From: Camellia lanceoleosa
Lineage: Eukaryota > Streptophyta > Magnoliopsida > Ericales > Theaceae
Direction: 5' to 3'
Assembly: GCA_025200525.1 (NCBI GenBank)
Contig: CM045761.1
Span: 60,668,009-60,732,008, forward strand
Length of the DNA stretch: 64,000 nt
Shown here: positions 22,385 to 32,992 of the stretch, piece after piece
Numbering within the stretch: position 1 is the stretch's first letter
Layout: each line of letters begins with the position of its first letter
Notes under the pieces: generated by a model
Seen by the model: the letters and a program-made list of their open reading frames with translations, nothing else
Databases searched by the model: none
Told to the model about the DNA's origin: nothing
Made by a program: the position numbers and the translations under genes

Positions 22385-23560
22385 ATGTCAAGACGAGGGC
22401 ATGGTGGTAGGCGTTGTAGGCCTAGGAGGCAGGAGATGCCTATACCGGATGATATTTCGACGCAGGAGGAGGGTGTTGGTCAGGCCAACATGGCCGAGCC
22501 AATAGGTCAACATGCCATGGATGCCTTAGCCCGCGAGATGGCAGGAGCGTTGATGAAATCCATGGACATTCTCTGAGCTGAGAATCAAGTCCAGGCCCAT
22601 ATTGCTGAGACAGGGCCGTCTTTTCAGAAGAATGAGTTTTTCCAGTCAAATCTAGACGAGTTTTTGGGTGATCCAAAGGAGCCACTGAAGGCTGATGAAT
22701 GGCTTGAGCAGATGACGAAGACGTTTGAGATGCTTGGCATCAAAGACGAAGGTTTACGAGTGACCTTGGCGTCCTTCCAGTTGAAGGGAGACGTGGGTCA
22801 ACGGTGAAAGTTTGTACGAGGGCGTATTGGAGGAACTTGGGAGGCTTTCGTTGTTGCCTTTCAGGAGAAATTCTTGCCTCCCACTATTAGGGAGAAGTTG
22901 AGAGACCAATTCTATCGGCTTAAGCAACTGAATACACCAGTGGCAGAGTTTGAGGCCACTTTTACCAACTTATCGTGGTTTGCACCAGAGTTGGTGGCGA
23001 CCGAGGAGCGTAGATGTCTGGAGTTTGAAAAGAAGTTGAGGACCAGACTCATGTTCCGAGTGGCCAGGTCCATGACTAGGGAGTATGAGCGCCTTGTGCA
23101 GGCTGTAGCCCATCTTGAGACCATTATACAAGTGGATGAGGAGAGGATGAGGGGCTTCAAGAGGAGTCAGGAAGGTCAGGGGGACGATAAGAGACAGAGA
23201 GGTTCTAACTCTCAACAGTCCCAGGGAGCATATTCTAGATCTACCTTTCCAGTACCGAGTTTAGGTTTTGGGAGAGGCGGACTGGGGGACTTCACTTGCT
23301 ATAAATGTGGTTAGTTGGGCCACAAGTCTCCAACTTGCCTGCAGAAGGGAGGAGGGTATAGAGCAGCTTCTTCGTCGGCTCGTCCCTAGAGCCAGAGTTA
23401 GGGCAAAGGCTAGCCGCTCTCGTGTTACCAGTGTGGTCAGACGAGGCACCTGAAGAGGTTTTGCCCGCAGTTGAGTGGCACATCTGGTGCGTCTGGTTCG
23501 AGGCAGACTCAGAGTCATCAGCCAGCTTAGTCAGTTCAGGCCACGAGGGCCAATTGGGAG
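22385..23560 (+). pseudogene. gag: Element 1 gag (decayed)
   Basis: The likely start is ATG 22,385 (MSRRGHGGRR), right after a TTTATTAG acceptor-like sequence. The capsid region includes FLGDPKEPLKADEWLEQM and WEAFVVAFQEKFLPPTIREK, the usual retrotransposon gag core. Two CCHC knuckles follow: CYKCG-x-LGHKSPTC (about 23,298-23,340) and CYQCGQTRHLKRFC (about 23,423-23,465). In-frame stops occur at about 22,574 and 22,805, inside the first knuckle and in the linker. The frame shifts by one between about 23,530 and 23,570, where the protease frame takes over. Confidence 0.85.
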
Positions 23561-26500
23561 CCTCTTCGGCTCAGTCTGTGCAGCAATCTTATGCTCCAAG
23601 AAGTGAGCAAGTAGATCAGAGACCTACTGGGCGCGTGTATGCTGTTACAGCGCAGGACCTTGTACCAGCTCCATCTGTTGTGAGAGGTACCTTTTTGTTT
23701 TGCAACTCGGTTGCTAATGTGTTGATTGCTACGGGTGCATCCCATTCCTTTATATCTGCTGCATTTGCATCTATTTTAGGGTTGGAGTTGGCGCAGTTAG
23801 CATCTCCTATTTGTGTTGTATCACCTGTTGGGGGCGAATTGATTTTGAAACAAAGGTGTAGAGGTTGTGATATAGAGGTCGCTGATCGTCGGCTTCCATT
23901 TTCTTTTGTAGTAATGGTTATGTCTGGGTTTGATGTGATTTTGGGTATGGACTAGCTATCGTCATACTGGACTGTTATAGATTGTTATCGCCAGAGGGTT
24001 ACTGTATGTACCCTGAGCGGAGATTGTTTTCATTTCTTGGGGGATCGGGTTGGTAGAGTCTTACCACCGGTATATGATCCGCGAGGGTGGAGTGAGCTTA
24101 GTTGTCTTCTCGCTAGCTATATGAGTAATGAGTGTGATGAGACCCGGACTGAGTTGCCCAGAGTGGTTTGTGAGTACTCAGACGTCTTTCCCGAGGATCT
24201 TGTTAGTTTACCACCCCATCGAGAGATTGAGTTCTCTATTGACTTAGTGCCTGGCACAGTACCGATTTCTATGGCATTATATCATTTTGCCCTAGCCGAG
24301 TTGAGTGAGTTGAAGATTCAACTCCAAGAGTTACTAGATAAGGGTTTTGTTCGTCCTAGTACTTCGTCATGGGGAGTGCCGACCCTCTTTGCTAAAAAGA
24401 AAGATGGGTCTTTGAGACTTTGCATTGATTACCGAAAATTGAATTGGGCTACGGTTAAGAATAAGAACCCTATGCCTCGTATAGATGATTTGTTTGACCA
24501 GTTGAAAGGTTCCCGCTGTTTCTCTAAGATAGATTTAAGATCAAGTTACCATCAGTTGAGAGTCAGGAAGGAAGATATCCCGAAGACGGCATTCCGTATG
24601 CGGTATGGCCACTATGAGTTTTTGGTGATGCCTTTTGGGCTCACTAAGGCACCGGCTGTATTTATGGACTTGATGAACCGGATCTTCCGGGAGTTCTTAG
24701 ATCACTTTATGGTCGTTTTCGTGGACGACATTTTGATTTATTCACCTTCTGAGGAGGAGCACGAGGAACACTTGAGAGTGGTGCTCGAGTTGCTTAGAGC
24801 CCATAAGTTGTATGCCAAGTTTGGGAAGTGTGAGTTCTGGCTGAGCGAAGTTAAGTTCTTGAGCCATGTGGTATCTAGGGAAGGGGTGACTGTAGATTCA
24901 TCCAAGATAGAGGCAGTGCATTATTGGGCATAACCTAAGAGTGTCTTTGAGATCCGTAGTTTCTTGGGATTGGCCAGTTATTACCGTTGGTTTGTGAGAG
25001 ATTTCTCTAGGCTAGCTTCGCCTTTGACTAGATTGACGTGAAAAGGGGTTAAATTTGTATGAAGTGAGACTTGTGAAAAGTCGTTCCAAGAACTTAAGGT
25101 TAGACTTACTACCGTTCCAGTCTTGATTATTCCGGAGAGAGGTTTGGGTTATGTAGTGTGTTGTGATGCCTCACGAGAGGGTTTGGGTTGTGTGTTGATG
25201 CAAGAAGGGAAAGTAGTGGCTTATGGTTCACGTCAATTGAAAACACATGAGAAGAACTATCCTACACATGACCTAGAGTTAGCAGTTGTAATATTTGCCT
25301 TAAAGATTTAGAGACACTACCTTTATGGTGAGAGATTCGAGATGTTCTCGGATCATAAGAGTCTGAAGTATTTGTTTACAGAGAATGACTTGAATTTGAG
25401 GTAGAGGAGGTGGATGGAGTTCATTGAGGATTATGACTTCGAGTTACATTATCATCCGGGGAAGGCCAATATTCTGGCCGATGCCCTTAGTAGGAAATCC
25501 ATCAGTGATGTAGCTTGTATAGCCATCCAGGAATGGGAGATGTTGGGTGCTCTTGGTGAGTTCGACTTACTTCTGGGTGAGTTCGTCGAGTTGGCAGCCT
25601 TGTTTTCGGTGGTTGCGCAACCTACACTTGTGAATTGAGTGTTGGAGGCACAGAAGGGTGACCTTGAGGTGGAATTACTCCGGGAGAAGATCTCCAATGG
25701 AAAGGTAGAGAAGGGTCTGACTTTGTATCCCGACCTGAGTGTGAGGTACTGAGACCACTTGTTTGTGTCGGAGTCTTTCCAAGAGGAAGTACTCCAAGAG
25801 TTTCACCATTCACGCCTTGCGGTGCATCCGGGAGACACAAAGATGTATCATGATCTGATTCACTAGTTTTGGTGGAGACGTATGAAGAGGGATGTGGCAG
25901 TTTTTTTATCTAAGTGCCTTACTTGTCAGCAAGTGAAAGCCGAGCATTAAAGGCCAGCGGGTTTGTTACAACCTTTGCCTATTGCCGAGTGGAAATTGGA
26001 GCATGTCACGATAGACTTCGTTGTAGGTCTTCCGAGGACTCAACGGGGTAGTGATGCCATTTGGGTAGTAGTGGACCGGTTGACTAAGTCGGCGCACTTT
26101 ATTCCTATGTGCGTAAGAGATTCGGTGGATCATCTTGTCGACTTGTATATCCGGGACATAGTGAGGTTGCACGGAGTCCCAATGTCGATCGTCTCAAATA
26201 GAGATCCGTGCTTTACTGCTAGGTTGTGGCAGAGTTTGTAGAGTGTTTTGGGCACTAGATTGACTTTTAGCACGGCTTATCATCCTCAGACTAACGGGCA
26301 GTCCGAGCTTACTATTCAAATCTTAGAAGATATGCTTTGAGACTGTGTCCTTGACTTTAATAGGTCGTGGGAGAGGCACTTACCCTTAGTGGAGTTTGCA
26401 TACAACAACAGTTTCCAATCGAGTATTGGTATGGCACCATTTGAGACCTTGTATGGCCGACCATGTAGATCTCTTGTATGTTGGGGCGAGGTGGGTGATG

Positions 26501-27060
26501 CACCTTTGTTGGACCCGGAGTTGGTTCGAGAAACGATAGAGAAAGTTGAACTCATCCGTAAGAGATTAATTACAGCCCTGAGTCGCCAAAAGAGTTATGT
26601 TGACTGTAGGAGGAGACCTTTGTCATTTGAGGTGGGTGATCACGTCTTTCTGAAAATATCACCTAGGCGGGGCTTGATGAGGTTTGGGAAGAGTGGGAAG
26701 TTGTCCTATCGGTTTATTGGCCCTTTTGAGATCCTTGAGTGGATTGGGGATGTTGCATACCATTTAGCTTTGCCGCCGCAGTTGTCCGGAGTGCATGACG
26801 TGTTTCATGTTAGTATGCTTCGGAAATACGAGCCGGATCCGTCACATGTATTGGATTGGACCGACTTAGAGGTAGATGAGGATGCCTCGTATAAGAAGAG
26901 ACCAGTGAGGGTCTTGGATAGACGGGACCAAGTCTTGCGAGGCAAGACGATTCCCTTGGTTAAGGTATTGTGGAAACATCACGGGGTTGAAGAAGCCTCT
27001 GGGAACGTGAATTGGAGGTCCGAGAGAAATATCCGGACTTATTTGTGGATGTTTGAGCTC
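23560..27060 (+). pseudogene. pol: Element 1 pol: protease, RT, RNase H, integrase, chromodomain-like end (decayed)
   Basis: One frame carries the whole pol. The protease active-site region at about 23,722-23,751 reads IATGASHSF, so the catalytic Asp of D-S/T-G is replaced by Ala. RT has the [14 protein letters not shown] block and FVDDILIY (FVDD at 24,718-24,729). RNase H follows to about 25,500 (ADALSRK). Integrase has an HHCC zinc region at about 25,807-25,940, then the D and D residues ([13 protein letters not shown]) and a region with NGQSE. The tail at about 26,960-27,050 resembles a chromodomain. About twelve nonsense codons interrupt it (23,953; 24,931; 25,039; 25,060; 25,309; 25,402; 25,636; 25,750; 25,864; 25,948; 26,239; 26,338). 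No functional product is possible. Confidence 0.9.
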
Positions 27061-27445
27061 ATATTGAGAATTTTGTTTCTAATGAACTCTAAGAGCATTA
27101 TGCATGTTTCTGATTATGGAAGTATTGAAAATGTTGCATATTGTGCAAAGAAATGAGCTTAATTTAACATTGTATATGTTGAATATGTTGTAGAAATGAA
27201 AATATGTTTTTAACATGGCATATGTTATGGGATTGTAAAGTATGTATATTGGAATTGGTTAAAATTCAAAAGAATGCACGTTAATAATGCATATTGAGCT
27301 ATGTTTGTAAAGTTGTTCTCTTGAGAAGAGATAGGATGATCGGTAGTGGATCATGTTGATGAAGGTTGTGTTGTAATCATGTTGAGAATTGAAACGATCA
27401 CAATTTTGAAAATTATAGTTGTAATTTCGGGAACGAAATTCTTTA

Positions 27446-27457
27446 ACGGGGGGAGGT
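27446..27457 (+). other. Element 1 polypurine tract
   Basis: ACGGGGGGAGGT lies immediately before the 3' LTR start TATAACGATCCC at 27,458; it would prime plus-strand synthesis. Confidence 0.8.
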
Positions 27458-27908
27458 TATAACGATCCCGATTTTTCCCTGTTATATATTGTGTTCTGGA
27501 CTTAGATTCTGTCATGGTTATGGTTGTCTATATCTTGTTTCTGTCCTTTAAATCCCTTGTATTTGAGTTTTGGGTTGTGTTGGATAAGTTTGGTTCAGGT
27601 TAGTTGTGAGTTGGAACAAGTGGTTGTTGTCCAGAATTTTGGTTTTCCGCTCGAGCGAGTCTTCTTGCGCTCGAGTGGGGTTTGCAATCCTTCAGTACTT
27701 TATGCGCCTGCGAAAATACTGCAGAAGTGTTTTTCACGCTAGAGTGAGGCTTATTATGCTCGAGTGGGTCTGAGCTTGAGCGGTCTTTTTGGCGCTCGAG
27801 TGGCTGCTTGAAATCTGAAATACTGGTAGTGTGTATTCTACGCTCGAGCGGGTCATGCCTCGTTATTGTGTGTTGGCGCTCGAGCGGGTCAAAACTTTTG
27901 TGTCTGAC
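27458..27908 (+). mobile_element. Element 1 3' LTR, first piece
   Basis: It carries the LTR start and most of the CTCGAG palindrome array (about 27,648-27,890, several copies decayed to CTCGAGTG or CTTGAG). It is interrupted at 27,908 by the hAT transposon; the last eight bases TGTCTGAC are the hAT target duplication. Confidence 0.88.
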
Positions 27909-27911
27909 TAG

Positions 27912-28912
27912 AGGTGCTCGTGGATCGGTTTGTGCGGTTTGCGGTTCGATTTTCACCCGCTTGCACCTTTGCGGTTTGGAAAAAAGTCAAACTGCAACCG
28001 CCCGCATTGCGGTTTGTGCGGATAGGGCATGCGGATGTGCGGGCGGTTTGCGGTTTGAATTTTTCCCTTTAAAAATTAGTTTTTGAATTTTTTTTTCTTA
28101 TTTTGTAAATATTTATTTTAGATCATTTTCTTCCAATTTTCTAAAATGCTTCAACATTAATAATTAAATCATTAAAACTAACAAATCATTCAAAATCAAT
28201 TTTCTAAAATGCTTCAAAATCAATTCCTAACACAAATAAATCATTCAAAATCCTAAAATCATTCAAAAGTAATCTACTACCCAACAATACAATTAAAGTA
28301 AAATGATTTACAATCCTAAGGTAAATCATCAATCTCATTCTTCAACTACTTTCTCAACATTCTTCATCTACTACTACTACTACCCAATAATACAAAATTA
28401 AAATAAAATCATTCAAAATCCTAAGCTTAACTATTACATTCATCCAAAATTAAAATAAAATTATTCAAACTTCATTAACTATTACATTCATCCAAAATAC
28501 AAGAAAAATAAATAAAATAAAATTGTTGTCAAATAAAATAAAAACACTTGCAACACAATATCTCAAAACTCCATCATCATGAATCATATCTAAGTTCTAA
28601 TTCCATGCATTTGATTGATGAACCATACACAAAAACAAACTGAAAAATAAAAAAATTAATCTTCAATCTTCATAATTCCTTTGACAAAAAAAGTATAAAA
28701 GAATGAAGTAATGAAAAATATACCAATGAGCAAATGGATTAGAGTTCAATTATAGTATTAGCATCAACATTATAGGTTGAACTTGAAGATGAGCATGATT
28801 GCAAAGTACCTAATTAAGAGTCAACAAGAGAAAATCAATAAAACTTACATTAGAAAATAGACAATACAAATAAAAATGAAGATAAATAAATTCTCATATT
28901 ATCCGAGTCATA
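27912..28912. other. hAT left arm, noncoding
   Basis: The first 150 bp hold GCGGTTTG-type subterminal repeats (transposase-binding candidates). The rest is AT-rich and lies 3' of the transposase stop. Confidence 0.55.
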
Positions 28913-30997
28913 TTACTCAAATTCCTCCACATCATCCATTGCCTTTCGAAGAGAAATTGGAAGGTTACTTCGAAGCTAATTTTGAGTACATACAAGAGCT
29001 TCAACCATAGAAGGAGAGAGTGAACTACGAAATGGGTCAAGAATACGCCCCGCCGTACTAAAAGCCGACTCCGACGCAACGATAGAAATAGGTATGGCCA
29101 ACATATCCCTTGCAAGTTGCGATAGCACTCTATATTTGGTTGCATTTACCTTCTAATAATCCAAAATCTCAAATATTTGATTCTTTGCAAAATGTTCAAC
29201 CTCGGACAAATATTGTTCCAATTCCGACTTAGATCCACTAGTGCATCGCCCCTCCAAATAGGAATTAAATTAGGAGTCAACCAAAGAATAAGGATCATCA
29301 TCATCATCATTATCTTCCACCATATTCACAACTTCACTCACACTTAGAAGTTTCTCATTTGAAGGATAAAGTGTGACATAATGGCTATACAAACAACCCT
29401 TAACCTTGTCTACCATATCTTCCACCTTCTTAGTATCTCTAAGAAATAAATTTGAAAAGCAAAACTCCAAGTATGTCATTTTTTTGGTTGGATCAAGAAC
29501 AACCGCAACATATAATAACAAATTGATTTTACTTCCATCCCCCCAATACTTGCTAAACTTTGTTTTATAGTCTTTGCCATTGTGCTCAAAGTATCATCCT
29601 CCTCCAAAATTAATTAGTTAATTTTGCTTTCAATAACAAACATTTCTTTGTAAAAAGCATTGGAAGTAACAAAGAGAGACCCCGGAAAATTCTTAGTTGC
29701 AACACAAAATAATTTTAGAAACCTCAAAAATAATCTACATTTTTTCCAATCCAACTCACTAGGGCTTCGCCTTATGCCACCATCAACATCCTTGAAATAA
29801 GGTTCAAAATTGGAATCCACAAACTTTAAGCAGTTAAAAGCCTTCTCATATTTTTCGGCGGCCTCCAACATCAAATAGGTAGAGTTCTACCTAGTTGGTA
29901 CATCTAGGCATACAAGAGCTTTTGAATCAAGTTTGAGTGTGGCTGCACATTTTTTAAAAGTATCATGCCTATGAGGAGAAGACCTCACATATCTCACCGC
30001 ATGTCTAATGTTGGCAATAGAATCGTCCATTTCTTTCAACCCATCACTCACAACGAGATTAAGAATATGTGCACATCAACACATGTGAATAAACTCATGT
30101 TGCAAAATAGTCCCCTTCCAATCTTTGGTTATTGTTTTCAAATATTGAATGGTAAGATTATTAGAATTAGAATTATCAACTGTTAAGGTGAATATGCTAT
30201 CAATGTTCCACTCAATCAAACATGACTCAATTTTCTTACCCAATGTTTCTCCTTTATGATCTTCAACTTGTTGAAAATTTATGATTCTTTTTTGAAGTTT
30301 TCAGTTATCATCAATGAAATGAGCAGTCAAACACATGTAACAGAAATTCTAAATAGATGTGCAAGTGTCCGTAGCAAAGCAAATTCTACGACCCTTCATG
30401 GTCTTCTTTAACTTATCTCTTTCATTCTTGAATATATTAAGCACTTCTCTAGATATGGTATGACGAGAGGGGATTGGTGTGAATTTTGGTTGCATGACAT
30501 TACAAAATCTTCTAAACCCAACTCCCTCCACAAATCTAAATGACAACTCATCAATGACAACCATCTCCGCAAGAGACCTTTTACAAGCATCAAAATTAAA
30601 CGTTGTTGCTACAACCTCAACACCCTCTTCATTTTGTTTCGGTTTAAGATTTAATGTTTGTTGATCATCTTTATCCCTATTTGGATATTCTTTACAATTG
30701 GGTGTATGACTCCTCAAATTGGTAGTCCCATGAAGTCTAGAGTCAGCCAAATACTCTTTCTTGCAATATTTGCATACGACTCTACACTTCCCATCGATCC
30801 CAAAAACCTTATCAAAATGATCCCAAACTGTAGATGGTGCTCCCCCCCTCCACACTCACTCTTTCTCTTTGGGGGCTAGGAGGCTTAGGTTCAGGTTTGG
30901 GTTCGGGTTCGGGTTCGGCCAATGGGGGATTCATTTGAGAATTAGAGGATTTCGGAGGCAAAAGATTGATTGCGGGAGATTGAACACTATCCTCCAT
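28913..30997 (-). pseudogene. hAT transposase, slightly broken
   Basis: Reading on the minus strand from ATG at 30,997 to TAA at 28,913-28,915 spans about 695 codons, a normal hAT length. An N-terminal Pro/Glu-rich segment is followed by a BED zinc finger (STVWDHF, CKYCKKEY, HGTTNLRSH, C; about 30,700-30,850). RNase-H-like core segments include GRRICFATDTCTS (about 30,352-30,395). The C-terminal dimerisation domain has LARDMLAIPISIVASESAFS and STAGRILDPFRSSL (about 29,000-29,150). Visible lesions are a frame change at a seven-base G tract near 30,845, stops and frame changes between about 29,600 and 30,340, and a Trp-to-stop TAG at 28,976-28,978 in the CTQN-W-LR motif. Introns were not resolved. 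Confidence 0.88.
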
Positions 30998-32530
30998 TTA
31001 AACTGGATTACAAAAATTACAAATTCAATTTCAATAATTCCAAATAGAAATGAAATCACCAACCACCTAATGACACATCCATTAAGCTTTTTTTTGTCTT
31101 TTTTTCGTGGCCAACAATTTTCTTTTTACTTCAGTGGCAAAGCAACTAAACATGATACTTCAGAATATCATTATAGTACAGATAAAAAAAAAAACTAAGG
31201 TTGATTCATGCTTATTATTTTGCTGAGAACGCAATCACAATTTAAAGTAAAAACAAAAAAAACAAAAAGTGAGCCAAACAGATTGAATAACATAAAATAG
31301 ACTAATAAGACATTTTGAGAAAAGATCAACAAGTCTTGTCTTTGGGAGTTTGTGATAATGGCCTGGTCAGTGGAAATATGTTTATTTGTTTTTGTAATTG
31401 TACTTGAAACATCTTCAAATGTAGTTTCATGTTTCGAAAATTAATATTGGCTTCTGAAAATTTCATTTTATGTGTGTTTTTTGATGTGTGGGATTTGAGT
31501 TCTTAAATTGTTTTGCTTCATGGCTGATTTGCTTTACTGCCTTGTATTTTTATTTTATTTTATTTTATTTTTTGGTGTGGAGATGAAAGGATTTTGAAGA
31601 AGAAGAAAAATATCAGGGTATACTATTTTCAATTCTTAAGATTGTTCTTCTTCTTTCTTCTGCAAGCAGGAACCTAACAAAGAGCATCTTTAATTTATAG
31701 TGGGATATGGTAACAGTTTCAGAGTACATGCTGCCTTAACACAGATTAACATAGATTTAATAGATTTAACACAGATTAACATAGATTTAACAGATTTAAC
31801 ACAGATTTAACAAATAAACAAATAAAAAAATATCTGATTGCATACATATCTCACTACATAAAAACATCAGATTTAACACAAATTTAACAGATTTAACACA
31901 GATCTATTGTTTACACATCTTATTGCAAAAAAAAAAAAAGACCGGGGAGAGAAACAGATAAACAGATTTGAAGAGCACAGAGTCTTACTTGTGAGTTACA
32001 AGTAGAGTCGATCTTGCGAAGCACGAGAGAGTGAGATTCGAAGTGAAGCTACGCACAGTGTTGTGATAAGAAAGCAGAGATCGATCGGTGATGAGAAAGC
32101 AGAGGTCGATTGGTGTGTGATAACAAACCAGAGGTTGATCGGTGATGAGAAAACAAAGTTGAAAGCAGAGTTGCGATCGGTGCGATGAAAAACGAGAGAG
32201 AGAGAGAGAGAGTGATATGAGATGAGAGAAAAGCTCTCTCCAGCTGCACAAATGTAATGTGTTTGATTATGAGAGATTAGGATTTTTTTTTAATTTTCTT
32301 TGTTATACTAAAGATGAAGATCAACGGTCCAGATTTTACATATTAAAAAAAAAAAATCTATTTAACTAGGTGGGTTGGGCAAGTTCGGTTCAAACCCGCA
32401 ACCCGCGCCGCAACCCGAGATTCAGCCATAATCCAAACCGCATCCGACCCTCACATGTTTGTGAAACTGCCCAAAGGTCTGCAGTTTGGGTAGGATAGGG
32501 CGGGTTGGGCAGGTCAGATAACCTATGTCC
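30998..32530. other. hAT noncoding right arm
   Basis: This is upstream of the transposase start and would contain its promoter. It includes poly-A tracts, the ACAGATTTAAC repeat and a (GA)n stretch at about 32,191-32,212. Nothing else is recognised. Confidence 0.5.
31735..31905 (+). repeat. Short tandem repeat (ACAGATTTAAC family) inside the hAT
   Basis: ACAGATTAACATAGATTTAA-like units repeat several times, interrupted at about 31,815-31,865. It lies in the noncoding right part of the hAT. Confidence 0.65.
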
Positions 32531-32545
32531 ACCCCTATGTCTGAC

Positions 32546-32992
32546 GCTCGAGCGTCAATCTATCCGCTCGAGCAGACTACACGTATATCAGATCACGTAA
32601 ATGATATTTTAAATCATTTTTTCTGTCCTTCCTCTCTCTAAAACTTTCCAAAACCCTAAGCTGAGAGCTTCTCACTCTAAAATACTCTCTCTCTACATTT
32701 TATCCTAGATCAAGTGATCTTTTCACCCTCATTCCTTCATTAAAAAGCTTGAGCTCTTCAAGATCTCTCTTTTCATCCAAGTGGAAGTTGATTTTGGCAT
32801 CTTTGGGGTTCATCTCTTACTTGACTCATCTTTTCTTCTCGAGGTAGGGATAAACTACTCCTTATGAGTTTTAACATAAACGTTTGTCATTTTGTATAAA
32901 TGGTGAGATTTGGTAATTTTGGGGAGTTAGGGTTTTGAAAATAAAATTATAAAAGAGAGGTTTGTTAATATGGAGTTCCATGTGTGTATATG
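32546..32992 (+). mobile_element. Element 1 3' LTR, second piece
   Basis: It continues the LTR exactly where the hAT interrupted it: the last CTCGAG motifs, the CT-rich leader and a GAG/GTAGGG donor-like site at 32,844. It ends at 32,992 with the target duplication ATATG of element 2. Confidence 0.9.

Larger units (their letters stand above)
27909..32537 (-). mobile_element. hAT transposon
   Basis: A 4,629-bp element with exact 8-bp target duplications TGTCTGAC (27,901-27,908 and 32,538-32,545). Terminal inverted repeats are TAGAGGTG on the left and CACCCCTA on the right, one mismatch, matching the TAGNGGTG form common in plant Ac-like hATs. Subterminal zones are rich in GCGGTTTG (left) and AACCCGC (right). 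A single transposase gene lies on the minus strand. Joining the flanks restores an uninterrupted LTR, confirming both ends. Confidence 0.95.
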
